Source: Gammaproteobacteria bacterium (GTDB lineage: Bacteria > Pseudomonadota > Gammaproteobacteria > HTCC5015). From it: DNA of 64,000 nt. Location of the stretch: NCBI GenBank assembly GCA_028284675.1, contig JANQRI010000036.1, positions 1 to 64,000 on the forward strand. Direction: 5' to 3'. Positions within the stretch are counted from its first letter, which is position 1, and each line of letters begins with the position of its first letter. A model generated the notes under the pieces. The model was not told the DNA's origin. It searched no databases and saw nothing but the letters and a program-made list of their open reading frames with translations. Below are positions 1-9,048 of the stretch, one piece after another. The translations under genes and the position numbers were made by a program.

Positions 1-2
1 TA

Positions 3-2921
3 ACCGCTAATGGCCTAACTGGTAACCAGAGAACCGGCTTAACTACAGAAGGCTTGGTTAAACGTTATGAAACCGCCAAGGCCAGTACATTTGATCCAAG
101 CCAACGCAGCGCAGACCAAACCGGTAGCACGGTCGACACGCAGCTGGTTAAACCGGTTGAACAACTCACACTCGACGATGAAGAATCAACTATTCCGAAA
201 ACCCTACCTTTCGGTAGCGATAAATCACCATTTATCAGTGTCAAACCCACCGACCCGGATCAACAGAACAACACTGGCGTGATCGGCCTGCAACCCAAAG
301 ATACAATTCAACCACCTAAACCAGAAAGCACAGATAACATTAATAACAGCAGTGACCCGATTAAAGCCAGCACCAATGCTGACTCACCACAAAGCAGCAA
401 TACTGAAAGCACGGAAACCGATACCCAGCCGGACGACTGGGTGGATCTGTTTATTCTTGATGCGTATGCCGGTATGGAAGGACTTATTCGAACCTACCCT
501 AAAATACAACAGGCATTATTCCATCATGTCGATGCTACTAATGAAGTCACTCCTGAGCAGATTGTTTCATCCATTGCCCGCGGCCAGCACGCTGTAGCAG
601 CCATTCATCAAATCCGTCAAAACCAAACACCTGAGATCTTACCCAATGCTCTGGCAGGCAATCAAACATTACCGGAAACCCCACTGACAGACATGCAGGC
701 TATTTTAAGAGAGTTGCTACACGGCACCGGTATCAAAGTCCAGGAAGCTGTTAACTTAGCGACACAACACTGGAGCATGCACCCTTATGAACTCGCCTGG
801 GATATTCATATGCAAAGTGCATTGCAGACTGCAAATGAAAAGGTCGATCAACCCAAAATCTGGTTTTTTAAAAATAATAAAAATGCGCAGACAGCAAAAC
901 GCATGATCGGCCGTGCAATACTCGGTTATGCTAAAACCATCGGATCAAATCAGGTCGACACCCGTGACCTGACCACTGCAATGTATTTTAATGGCGAGAA
1001 TATCTCAGTCAGTGGCATACCACTCGATGAAATCGTAATTAACGGCGCACCATTGACAAAAGCATCTTTAGTCAGCCTGTTCGGAGTGCCTGATAACTCC
1101 AAAATCATAATAGAAAACAGACCTGAAGAACGACCAGATGAAGATTTTGATATTTTAGAAATAACAAAAAGCTACTCTAAAAAAGGCTATATAGTCACCG
1201 TCACTTCACCATTTATTGATAAAAATACTGAGTACTATCTTTTTAAAGACACTCTCTCCAAATGGCACATTGTAGCCGGAAGCATGACAACCACACAAAA
1301 TGCCCCTTTAAGCTACGCCAGCCATATCGTTGCACATATGCTTCAGGGCGCAAAAACACTGGATATCAGCAATATCATAACGAATACAGGCAGGGGACAT
1401 TTGGGAAAAAAATTAGCTCGCCAACAGGGCCGTGAAAACAGCAAAAACATGACCGGCTATTACACCTGGCCGGCCTATTGGGGAGCAAATGCGGAAATTC
1501 CTCATCAGCTTGGATTAAAAAGCCCATTTTCGTTAACTGATGATTGGCAAAATTATCTGGATGAGCAAGTCAAACAGAGAACATTAACCCCTGATCAGGC
1601 ATACGAACTGCGTACTTTACAAACTTTGGTACAACTGACTGCAATACCGGAAGGCCGTCGTTTCTGGCGCAAGCACGGTACTCCTTTATTGGTCAGTGTT
1701 TCTTTAAATTCAAACGATCCGCTTTCAGTTCTATCCAGGCAGCGCGCCGAAAACACAATGCAAAAACTCGGCATCAGAATTCATCCGCTTTATGGACAGC
1801 AGATTACAGACAGCAATTTCCCTGGCACACAAAAAATTATTAAACGCACGATCATATCTCCCAATGGCGAAATACCGATCAATATTGCGATTGACTACAA
1901 ACCACAGGCAACAACTAACACACCGGGTATTGATGCATTAAATCCGGAGGCATTTGATGCAATCACCCGGACTGATGTATATCGTAATGCCGATCCGGTC
2001 AAACGTTATCGTATGGGAATAAAAGCATTAGGTGGAATACCAACCTGGCGGGATGCGATTCGTTTACAAAGGAGAATAGCAGATAATAAGGAAGGGACTC
2101 ATATTGATGTCATGGCACAGAATATCAGTGCCTGGATTAGTACAGAAAGACCGACGCTGGAGATCTTTTTAAGCAATATATTTCATGAAGCACATCCTAT
2201 AATCGGGCACCCGAATGACAGCGCCGACTTTAATCATTCATTGCCAAGGTACCTGGCAACGGCAATACCTGATATTAATAACACAAATAAATACAATAAG
2301 GGAGCGATACGGGAACTTAAAGAGAAAGAAACTGTTGCTACCATAATTTATCAAACAGCCCCTTATTTTCAAAAATTTCTTGCGGGAATGCAAAGTTCAC
2401 CGGCAATAGCATTCATGCTGGAAAATGCCGCTAATGCAGCTGGTTTATTGCATAATAACAATGATAAAAACATATTCCAGCAGGCAATAAACGCAGCAGC
2501 ACAAGGCCGGCATGAAAACGCAACTTCATTAATTAATATTCTATTTCAACGGAATTATAAAGTTATCACTGCCGAGGATCTGCGTGACGAATACGCCGCC
2601 GGGTTAACCGTCATGCACTTAACCGGGGCCGACAAAATAAGGGACATAGCTATCCACCGAATTAATCCATTCGAAGACAGGGAGTATAGGCTCCAACCCT
2701 TTCAAGACACCGAGACCACCCAGACAGTGATCGACTGGACCACAAATACCCGCCTGCCCTCCACAGATGAATTTGAAGCGTATTACAATCAAATAAGACC
2801 ATTAATACCCACACAAGCATTCGAACAAGCTGCCAAAGAATGGAATATTATTTTTCAATACAGAAAAGGAGAGTTATCACCGGAGGAAACCGCGAGGCTG
2901 TTGTCTCCTAATCAAGATTAA
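3..2921 (+). CDS. Large unrecognised protein, 5' end outside the window
   Basis: The reading frame is open from the first bases of the window to a TAA at 2919-2921, so the gene almost certainly begins upstream; the TTG at 54 has no convincing ribosome binding site and is probably internal. About 970 residues are visible. The first 120 or so are Thr/Ser/Asp/Pro-rich and look like a flexible linker. The rest is a mixed alpha/beta globular sequence with no motif I recognise. A stretch reading FHEAHPIIGH near residue 720 is His-rich but is not a canonical HExxH. There is no membrane segment and Cys is essentially absent. The gene converges on the injection-system operon, ending about 530 bases from its last gene. 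It could be a large exported protein or effector, but function is unknown. Confidence 0.75.
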   Translation, partial: TANGLTGNQRTGLTTEGLVKRYETAKASTFDPSQRSADQTGSTVDTQLVKPVEQLTLDDEESTIPKTLPFGSDKSPFISVKPTDPDQQNNTGVIGLQPKDTIQPPKPESTDNINNSSDPIKASTNADSPQSSNTESTETDTQPDDWVDLFILDAYAGMEGLIRTYPKIQQALFHHVDATNEVTPEQIVSSIARGQHAVAAIHQIRQNQTPEILPNALAGNQTLPETPLTDMQAILRELLHGTGIKVQEAVNLATQHWSMHPYELAWDIHMQSALQTANEKVDQPKIWFFKNNKNAQTAKRMIGRAILGYAKTIGSNQVDTRDLTTAMYFNGENISVSGIPLDEIVINGAPLTKASLVSLFGVPDNSKIIIENRPEERPDEDFDILEITKSYSKKGYIVTVTSPFIDKNTEYYLFKDTLSKWHIVAGSMTTTQNAPLSYASHIVAHMLQGAKTLDISNIITNTGRGHLGKKLARQQGRENSKNMTGYYTWPAYWGANAEIPHQLGLKSPFSLTDDWQNYLDEQVKQRTLTPDQAYELRTLQTLVQLTAIPEGRRFWRKHGTPLLVSVSLNSNDPLSVLSRQRAENTMQKLGIRIHPLYGQQITDSNFPGTQKIIKRTIISPNGEIPINIAIDYKPQATTNTPGIDALNPEAFDAITRTDVYRNADPVKRYRMGIKALGGIPTWRDAIRLQRRIADNKEGTHIDVMAQNISAWISTERPTLEIFLSNIFHEAHPIIGHPNDSADFNHSLPRYLATAIPDINNTNKYNKGAIRELKEKETVATIIYQTAPYFQKFLAGMQSSPAIAFMLENAANAAGLLHNNNDKNIFQQAINAAAQGRHENATSLINILFQRNYKVITAEDLRDEYAAGLTVMHLTGADKIRDIAIHRINPFEDREYRLQPFQDTETTQTVIDWTTNTRLPSTDEFEAYYNQIRPLIPTQAFEQAAKEWNIIFQYRKGELSPEETARLLSPNQD

Positions 2922-3049
2922 GGTGTAATATTTTATAATTCATATATCAGACCAGAATGAAAATTCTCATAGTCAAAGCTGGGTAATACCAATTGCATGG
3001 TAATGCTTAAATTTATTTTTAGCGGCTTAGATCTAGTAAGGATTACGTC

Positions 3050-3069
3050 ATTCCTGCGAAGGCAGGAAT
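3050..3069. repeat. REP-like palindrome
   Basis: The sequence TTCCTGC-GAAG-GCAGGAA is an inverted repeat with 7-base arms and a 4-base loop. The same core recurs, in the other orientation, in the tandem array 150 bases away. Palindromes of this 'ATTCC...GGAAT' type are widespread intergenic elements in proteobacteria and resemble the dRS3 class in Neisseria. Confidence 0.7.
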
Positions 3070-3200
3070 CCAGTATTTTGATTCGACGTTCTCAGCAACG
3101 GATTATACTTTTGCTTGGAAAATACGGTTAATAGAAGAAAAAACTCATTATGGACTGATCCATAGATTCAAGTTAATTCGTCATTTTGAGAGCAGGTGAA

Positions 3201-3330
3201 CCTGGATTCCTGCCTTCGCAGGAATGACTCAATCGTGGTTGAACGCCAGACCTGAGTGCTTGCCTCCGCAGGAATGACTGAATCAAGGTTGAACGCCAGA
3301 CCTAGATTCCTGCCTCCGCAGGAATGACTA
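3201..3330. repeat. Tandem 50-bp repeat, about 2.6 copies, each with a palindrome
   Basis: Units run 3201-3250, 3251-3300 and 3301-3330 (partial). Each begins CCT(G/A)..., carries the core GCAGGAATGACT and, in the two full copies, ends GGTTGAACGCCAGA. The core forms ATTCCTGC-loop-GCAGGAAT hairpins in copies 1 and 3; copy 2 has a mutated left arm. The copies differ at a handful of positions. There are no spacers unlike each other, so this is not a CRISPR array. Confidence 0.75.
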
Positions 3331-3447
3331 ATATATTATTGTTTTTTCATTCTCACTGTCAGATGACATGATACTTTCTTGTCAGTTCATATTTTCTTGA
3401 GCAAGAACCAATACTTCTTTATTATCAAAACTTATTAACAAGATAAG

Positions 3448-3774
3448 TCACTCCGGCGCATACACAAGCCCATAAAATAACTCCAACATATCATCTTTAT
3501 GCTCAATTAAACCGATAACCCGCACACCATCGTCTATATCATTTTCACCATAAGACCAATACACCACATTTTTTGCAATGGACAAATCCGACAGGTCAGC
3601 CTGGTAATCAGTATCCGGGCCAATATCGGCAGCCAGCAGACAATCACGATCACCTGATCGCAATGTATTAATGGTTGCTGCTTCCCCAATATATGCTTCC
3701 ACTTTTTCCAGCGGTATTTTTTGCTGCAATACTTCCTGCAGTTTTTTTAATAGAAGGCTGTATTCAAACATCAT
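3448..3774 (-). CDS. Small acidic protein, candidate immunity or accessory protein
   Basis: This 108-residue protein follows the last DUF4157 gene with no gap: the TAG of that gene is directly followed by ATGATG, so the two are translationally coupled. The sequence is strongly acidic, has no signal peptide or membrane segment, a helical N-terminus and beta-rich remainder (for example VVYWSYGEND and VRVIGLIEHKDD). I do not recognise a family. Being the last gene of the operon and coupled to a putative toxin is the usual position of an immunity protein or dedicated chaperone, but that is inference from context only. Confidence 0.7.
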   Translation of the reverse strand: MMFEYSLLLKKLQEVLQQKIPLEKVEAYIGEAATINTLRSGDRDCLLAADIGPDTDYQADLSDLSIAKNVVYWSYGENDIDDGVRVIGLIEHKDDMLELFYGLVYAPE

Positions 3775-5136
3775 CTAGAAGGTAATATCTGTATCCTGAT
3801 TACCCGAGATCGCATCCCAACGCGCCGCCGCATCGCGCAGCTGGCGGGTCGCACCGCAGGACGGAACCGGTATCGCCGGCCGGAAGTTTACTGTTCCGGA
3901 GTCATTAATATAGTATCCCCAGTTCACACAGGCCAATACTTTGCGCACACCACCTTCATCACAGACCGCACAGGTTTGGAATTCTTTACCGGATTTGGTC
4001 GCATTTGCCCAATTACCCGGTGCATCCCAAAGTATAGCCGGTGAACTTGAATTGCCGGCGGTTCCGTTTGAACCGGAAGTATAGAAAGGGTTGGTTGCCG
4101 AAGTCAGGCGATCAACCCGCCAGCCACGTGACGGCGCATTCTGATCACCCCAACCCGAGCGCTCACGCCGTACCGCACTACCAGGGTCAGCGGTGATGAT
4201 ATCACCGTCTGCATTTTCGGTAATATTGCGTACGGTTTGAATCAACCGCAATGTGGAACAGTTGCCGCATTTGCTTGAATCATAACGTGCGACGATTTTG
4301 ACATAGATGCCCTTTACATCCCGATTTGCCGCCCGATACGGGTATACGCCTTTGCAGGCTTTTTCAAATTTAAAATTAATATTGCAGTCTTCCGTGCCCA
4401 TACAGTCTTCTGCGGTGTAAGTATTGCCCATGATATTGCTATCGATAACAACAGTCCCATTGCTGATGCCCTGATCAAGACCGGTCGCTGACTCGAACGA
4501 TGCATCAGTGGTACGCTGAATCATCGGTCCGGCACGTCCGCCCGCATGCTGTGTATCGCCGTTCTGCTGAATCACATGCGCAAGCTCATGCGCGAGCAGA
4601 TAACGACCCGCCATCGTGCCGGGCTGGTATTGGTTTTTGCCAAATACGATATCCTGACCATAAGTGTATGCGCGCGCATTCAGTGTACGGGCTGATTGTG
4701 CCGCGGCAGCACCCTGATGGATACGAACATTGCTGAAGTCATAACCGAAACGTGTACCGAAAAACCCTTGTGTCGTGCGGTCCATCGGCCGCCCGTTACC
4801 AAGGCGGCTGACAAAACTATCGGTTGCAGTTCTCGCAGTATGACCCGACCGGGCAGTTGTTTCAGGTTTGCGCTGCAGGCTTTTTTCACCCTGGCATTTG
4901 GGGCATACACCACCGCAATGACAGGGAGCCTGTTTGCCCTGTGTTACCGCCGCAGCCGCCTGATCGGCCTGACGTTCAAACCGATCGTTCGGCTGACTGA
5001 TATTCAGCTTGGCTTGTATCCGATTACCGAGATGACGTGAAAGACCGGCTGCAGCGCCCGGTCTTTGTGAAGATTTTACAGGCCTGCGTTGCACCGGCAC
5101 TTTAATATTCTGATTTTCGAATTGTGGTGTCATCAT
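3775..5136 (-). CDS. DUF4157 eCIS cargo protein with Cys-rich C-terminal domain
   Basis: The N-terminal 200 residues are a DUF4157 module, a domain typical of proteins encoded with extracellular contractile injection systems. It shows the usual SRHLGN start motif (about 33-38), an FGxRFGxDFSNVRIH stretch (126-140), and HELAH at 183-187 as an intact zinc-metallopeptidase HExxH. Between them is a CHCGGVCPKC cluster (72-81) that looks like a small metal site and is common in this class. The C-terminal 250 residues are unrelated to the other two DUF4157 proteins here; they contain CGNC (290-293), CAVC (389-392) and several single Cys, so probably metal-bound or disulphide-linked. There is no signal peptide, which fits loading into a particle rather than Sec export. 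A GGGCAGGG ribosome binding site precedes the ATGATG start. The toxic activity of the C-terminus is unknown. Confidence 0.85.
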   Translation of the reverse strand: MMTPQFENQNIKVPVQRRPVKSSQRPGAAAGLSRHLGNRIQAKLNISQPNDRFERQADQAAAAVTQGKQAPCHCGGVCPKCQGEKSLQRKPETTARSGHTARTATDSFVSRLGNGRPMDRTTQGFFGTRFGYDFSNVRIHQGAAAAQSARTLNARAYTYGQDIVFGKNQYQPGTMAGRYLLAHELAHVIQQNGDTQHAGGRAGPMIQRTTDASFESATGLDQGISNGTVVIDSNIMGNTYTAEDCMGTEDCNINFKFEKACKGVYPYRAANRDVKGIYVKIVARYDSSKCGNCSTLRLIQTVRNITENADGDIITADPGSAVRRERSGWGDQNAPSRGWRVDRLTSATNPFYTSGSNGTAGNSSSPAILWDAPGNWANATKSGKEFQTCAVCDEGGVRKVLACVNWGYYINDSGTVNFRPAIPVPSCGATRQLRDAAARWDAISGNQDTDITF

Positions 5137-5169
5137 TTTTTTACCCTGCCCTGTTGTCCGGTTTATTAC

Positions 5170-8100
5170 TTAAACACCGGTCGTAATCACTGTCGGCCCG
5201 TGCGTTTTTTTCTTTCTGCCACTGCTGCTCCTGTGCTCCCAGGTCACTTGTATACTGTCAGGTCGACGGATAAAGTTATTGTAATTCAACGTCATTTTTA
5301 AATGTACATAATCGGTCGGTGTTGCACCCCTGCCGATATAAACCTGCGCCATCTCCCGCTCCAAATCCTGCCAGGCGCCGGTCTGATTGACTTTACTGTT
5401 CATCGGCACCAGGTTACGGTAATCATCCAGCGCATTGGCATTATCCGCACCACTGAAACGCGCTGCAATCAAATGACCTTTGTCATCACTCGCTCTGCCC
5501 CTTTTCAGTTCCGGTAACTTAAAGCTGTCGAGGTTTTTGCGATCCACATTGACCGTGTAACCCAGATTCACTGCCATTGATGCCGGACGCTGTTGCAGCT
5601 CAGGTGTACTACTGACTTTCGCTCGCCATTTGGCCATGGTATCCAAACGCTGATCGTGAAAACCACCGTCTACCCTGCCGGTTAGCGCGCCACTGCCGTC
5701 TTTTTCAGACATATTGTCAAGCATGGTGTCAATCTGAGTTGTCGTTAATGTATCCTGATTAATCATCGCCGCACTGGGTTGCTTGTTATTTACCCGCCGC
5801 GGTTGACGGCTTTCATTACCCACCGCGAGAATACCGTCATCCCAGCTCAGCTGCTGCACCAGACCAGGATGAGGTTTACGCTTGACCGCTATCTGTACCG
5901 CACCCATCGGCTGCCATTGTGCAAGATAACCGGGCGGTAACAGGCGGGTGATATCATCCAAATTACTACGCTTCGCGGTCGGCTCACTTAATTTTTTACC
6001 TTCAAATTTTTTAAACACATTGACATCGATCCCCTGCTTAATGCGACCGTTATCGATTTGCAATAAACCGGGATTGGTATGCGCTCCTCCTTTTCTACGT
6101 ATATGTTTACGATCATCATCTTCACGTCCGACCAAGCCGTTACCCAAAGCCGGATCAGTCTCATAAGTGAATTCATAGGCGCTGTCACGTGTACCGGTCA
6201 GCCAATTATCGATGGACTGACGTTTTTCCGGTTTATGCGCATTATCACCAGTCATTTCAGTATCGGCATAAGCGATGCCGGTCCCGGCAAAACTATCATA
6301 ATCCAGTTCTTTGAACTTAGTCGCATTCGGACCCACCGTAACCGACGTGCTGTTCATTCTTGAAACCTGCAGTTTTACGGTCCAGGGTTTCGTACGCAAA
6401 AAAAACTTCGGCTGGCTTAGGGGCTTCATCGGCGCGTCTTTAAGCCCTTCTTTTCTTTTACCCTTTATATAGGCTTTTACGGTTTTTCGTTGCGTTCTTA
6501 CATCCTTTTCCAGTTCATCGACTTTTTGCCGAACAAAATGTTTAAAAAAATCTTCAGTCCACACATGCTGACCCAAAGAGTTATTTTTATCCTCAAGCGC
6601 CTCTTTTAACGGTTCGGCATAGTGCTTTTCTATAAATTTCTGCAGCTTGGTTGACACATACTCATACTGCACCGGCCTGGCCTTATCCACCTGATCTTTG
6701 GTTTTCCTGTTTTTATCTTCCAGGCTACGGTCTCTTCGCCGCCTTCTTTTGCGGCGGCCGGGTGTTAAACGGTCCATTAATGACCTGTCTGAATTTTGCA
6801 GGGCCTGTGCCCCTTTTATAAGCATATACAATACAAAAGGTGACAATAGCAGACCAACGCCGATTGCGGTCAAGCTCAGCATTGCCAGTTGCTCATCACT
6901 GGCAAATCTCGGCGTCTCTTTGTACAAATCAGACAAGTCCCCCATCGCATTCAAACCGGCGGGAATATCACGAACAATTTTTAATATTTCCTGTTGAATT
7001 TCGACTGGATCCAGGCCTTCAAAATCCGGTAATACCATATAGTCAAGCAAGCCATAATCATCGATCAGCTGAAAAATCAGTCCATCTATTTCATCCTGGT
7101 CAACATCATCAAGTCTCTGTAGTAATGCTTCAATTTCGGCAATGCGGCTTTCGGCCTGCTTTGCAACTTCACCAAGCTGCTCTATCGTTTCCGAAACAGA
7201 CAATAGCTGCTGCAGGTTCTCAACCAGACCGGTAATTTTTTCTATTTTATGCGCTATCGATAACGGCCCGCCGGCAACCGGAATAGCGCCGATTAACACA
7301 CTCATCGCCAGATCTTCGGAAATACTGCTTTTTATTTCTTCTAGTTTTGCATCAATAGCCGCATTCATTTCAGCTTCAGGGCTTTGCATCTGCGGATAAC
7401 GGGATGATGCGCCTTTCATCATGCCTTGCAGCATTACGATCTCGATACGTAGCACATTTAGCAATCGCCGTAAGGTATCCAAACCAAACGATGGCGCATT
7501 CGGATTTTGTTGGGTATCACCGCCTAACTGGCTCAACACCTGCGCTGCCTGATGGAGCTTTTGGTCGATATCACTCATTGCTGCCGGTGCAGCGGTTAAT
7601 GCACGTACATCTGCCAGGGTAAACTGTATATCACCCTCTGCAGCACCGGTTTTGCGTTTGTTTAATAAGGCGTTGGTTTGCAGAATTTTTAATTCAAGCG
7701 GGGTCAGACTTCTAAAGCTTTGCAGCAGCTCAGCTGCATCCTTACCCCTGTTTTGCTGTTGCTCTATGTATTCTAAAAACAAACGACGCTGCTCGGCAGT
7801 CATACTTTCGAGTTCGGCACGCTGACCCTGACTAACCGGCTGTCCGGTTTTTTCGGCCAGTGCCGCAGCCGTTTCTCCGAAAGACCCGAAAATACCCAGC
7901 CAAAGGCTTAAGTTAATCACAGGCTGATGAAAGAACTGTGCTTCCGCTCTGATATCACCGGTGAGTTGCTTTTGTAATACGAGAACCCCTTCAGCCTGCG
8001 GTTTATCGAGATTATCTATCGGAAGTCGTGCAATAAAATCAAATAAATCCGAACGCTGTATCGGTTCGGTTAACAGCACTGCCTGTAATTTCTGATGCAC

Positions 8101-9036
8101 ATCATGTGTTATGCGCTGTTCGGTTAAATTCAACCACTCCAATTGCATCTGTAATGCCGCCAGATCTCCGCTACCGGACTCGATACGACTTTGGGTACGC
8201 TCTCTGGCCTGTGCAACCGCCAACCTGAATTCATCGATTAATACCCGTATACCGGCAGGTATTTCAGTCACCTGCTGTGCAGATTCAATAAGTTCGGCAA
8301 TTTCGCGATTATATTGTTGCTGATAATCGCTGACAGTACATTGTGCCAACTCAGTGCTGATACCCGCACCCTGCAAACGTTGTATCACTGCTTCGCGTGC
8401 TGTTTGATCCTGTTCCAGCAATTCGGTATCTGTGCTCTGTTCTATGTCTGCGAGTATTTCCAATACATCATCTTTGGATGGATCGGGCTCGCGCTGCAAC
8501 AGGCTGTGGTCACGTTGTTGCACGGTATGCACAACTTCATGTGCAAGCAACTGCTGTCCTAAAAACGTATTAGGATTGTATTGGCCGGCAGCAAAATAAA
8601 TATCATCACCGTAGGTAACCGCGCGCGCATGTAGTGCTGAACTGAATTCCGCCGCATCACGGTCGGTATGAATGCGAACTGCAGACAGGTCTTCATCAAG
8701 ACCAAGGCTGTATTTCTTTTTGAGTTTTTTTGGTAGCAAACGTCCATGCCCGGATTTTTTCTGAAGCGGCGCAGCAGCAGATATTTTTGTGGATGCTTCT
8801 CTGGTTTGCCCGACCCGTTCTGTGACAGATACTTTGCCGCCTGCATTTATTTTCCGGCTAAGCCGGCCGGCCTCCTGTTCGTGCCGGTCATTCGCAGCAC
8901 CGATACCGATTTGTACCTGGTTACCAAGGTGACGGGACAAGTCCGTGACTGTATTTGTCTGGTGTAACGATTTGGGTTTTGCCACGGCTTTCGCCGGCTT
9001 ACGGCTTTGTACCGCTTTCGATTGAACGGCTGCCAT
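5170..9036 (-). CDS. DUF4157 eCIS cargo protein with C-terminal NS-type nuclease
   Basis: This 1288-residue protein has four parts. Residues 1-180 are a DUF4157 module with HEVVH at 166-170. Residues about 185-700 are mostly long amphipathic helices (Gln/Glu/Leu-rich, coiled-coil-like). Residues 719-741 are a hydrophobic segment that could be a membrane span, followed by a very basic stretch RRKRRRRRDR at 761-770. The last 130 residues resemble the DNA/RNA non-specific endonuclease toxin fold (Endonuclease_NS_2): DDKGHLIAARF at 1184-1194 with catalytic His1188, then NLVPMN at 1208-1213, Asn1217 and W1222. A DUF4157 protein with a nuclease tip in an eCIS operon is most simply a delivered DNase or RNase. 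It sits between the two other DUF4157 genes. The family call for the tip rests on motif recognition only. Confidence 0.85.
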   Translation of the reverse strand: MAAVQSKAVQSRKPAKAVAKPKSLHQTNTVTDLSRHLGNQVQIGIGAANDRHEQEAGRLSRKINAGGKVSVTERVGQTREASTKISAAAPLQKKSGHGRLLPKKLKKKYSLGLDEDLSAVRIHTDRDAAEFSSALHARAVTYGDDIYFAAGQYNPNTFLGQQLLAHEVVHTVQQRDHSLLQREPDPSKDDVLEILADIEQSTDTELLEQDQTAREAVIQRLQGAGISTELAQCTVSDYQQQYNREIAELIESAQQVTEIPAGIRVLIDEFRLAVAQARERTQSRIESGSGDLAALQMQLEWLNLTEQRITHDVHQKLQAVLLTEPIQRSDLFDFIARLPIDNLDKPQAEGVLVLQKQLTGDIRAEAQFFHQPVINLSLWLGIFGSFGETAAALAEKTGQPVSQGQRAELESMTAEQRRLFLEYIEQQQNRGKDAAELLQSFRSLTPLELKILQTNALLNKRKTGAAEGDIQFTLADVRALTAAPAAMSDIDQKLHQAAQVLSQLGGDTQQNPNAPSFGLDTLRRLLNVLRIEIVMLQGMMKGASSRYPQMQSPEAEMNAAIDAKLEEIKSSISEDLAMSVLIGAIPVAGGPLSIAHKIEKITGLVENLQQLLSVSETIEQLGEVAKQAESRIAEIEALLQRLDDVDQDEIDGLIFQLIDDYGLLDYMVLPDFEGLDPVEIQQEILKIVRDIPAGLNAMGDLSDLYKETPRFASDEQLAMLSLTAIGVGLLLSPFVLYMLIKGAQALQNSDRSLMDRLTPGRRKRRRRRDRSLEDKNRKTKDQVDKARPVQYEYVSTKLQKFIEKHYAEPLKEALEDKNNSLGQHVWTEDFFKHFVRQKVDELEKDVRTQRKTVKAYIKGKRKEGLKDAPMKPLSQPKFFLRTKPWTVKLQVSRMNSTSVTVGPNATKFKELDYDSFAGTGIAYADTEMTGDNAHKPEKRQSIDNWLTGTRDSAYEFTYETDPALGNGLVGREDDDRKHIRRKGGAHTNPGLLQIDNGRIKQGIDVNVFKKFEGKKLSEPTAKRSNLDDITRLLPPGYLAQWQPMGAVQIAVKRKPHPGLVQQLSWDDGILAVGNESRQPRRVNNKQPSAAMINQDTLTTTQIDTMLDNMSEKDGSGALTGRVDGGFHDQRLDTMAKWRAKVSSTPELQQRPASMAVNLGYTVNVDRKNLDSFKLPELKRGRASDDKGHLIAARFSGADNANALDDYRNLVPMNSKVNQTGAWQDLEREMAQVYIGRGATPTDYVHLKMTLNYNNFIRRPDSIQVTWEHRSSSGRKKKTHGPTVITTGV

Positions 9037-9048
9037 CCCGGGCCTGAA

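Larger units (their letters stand above)
2922..3447. other. Intergenic spacer with REP-like repeats
   Basis: This spacer between two convergent genes contains no credible coding frame. It holds one isolated palindrome near 3050 and a tandem array at 3201-3330, listed separately. The palindromes could fold in RNA from either strand and may help end the long operon on the minus strand, but no T-tract follows them, so they are not classical terminators. The remainder is AT-rich and shows nothing else. Confidence 0.6.

Noticed and set aside
2160..2230. HExxH-type protease motif in the large plus-strand protein (FHEAHPIIGH)
   Set aside because: The spacing is H-E-A-H, not H-E-x-x-H, and no further zinc ligand is evident, so no metalloprotease call is made.
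3201..3330. Possible CRISPR array
   Set aside because: The repeats are contiguous 50-bp units without unlike spacers and without cas genes; they are tandem REP-like elements.
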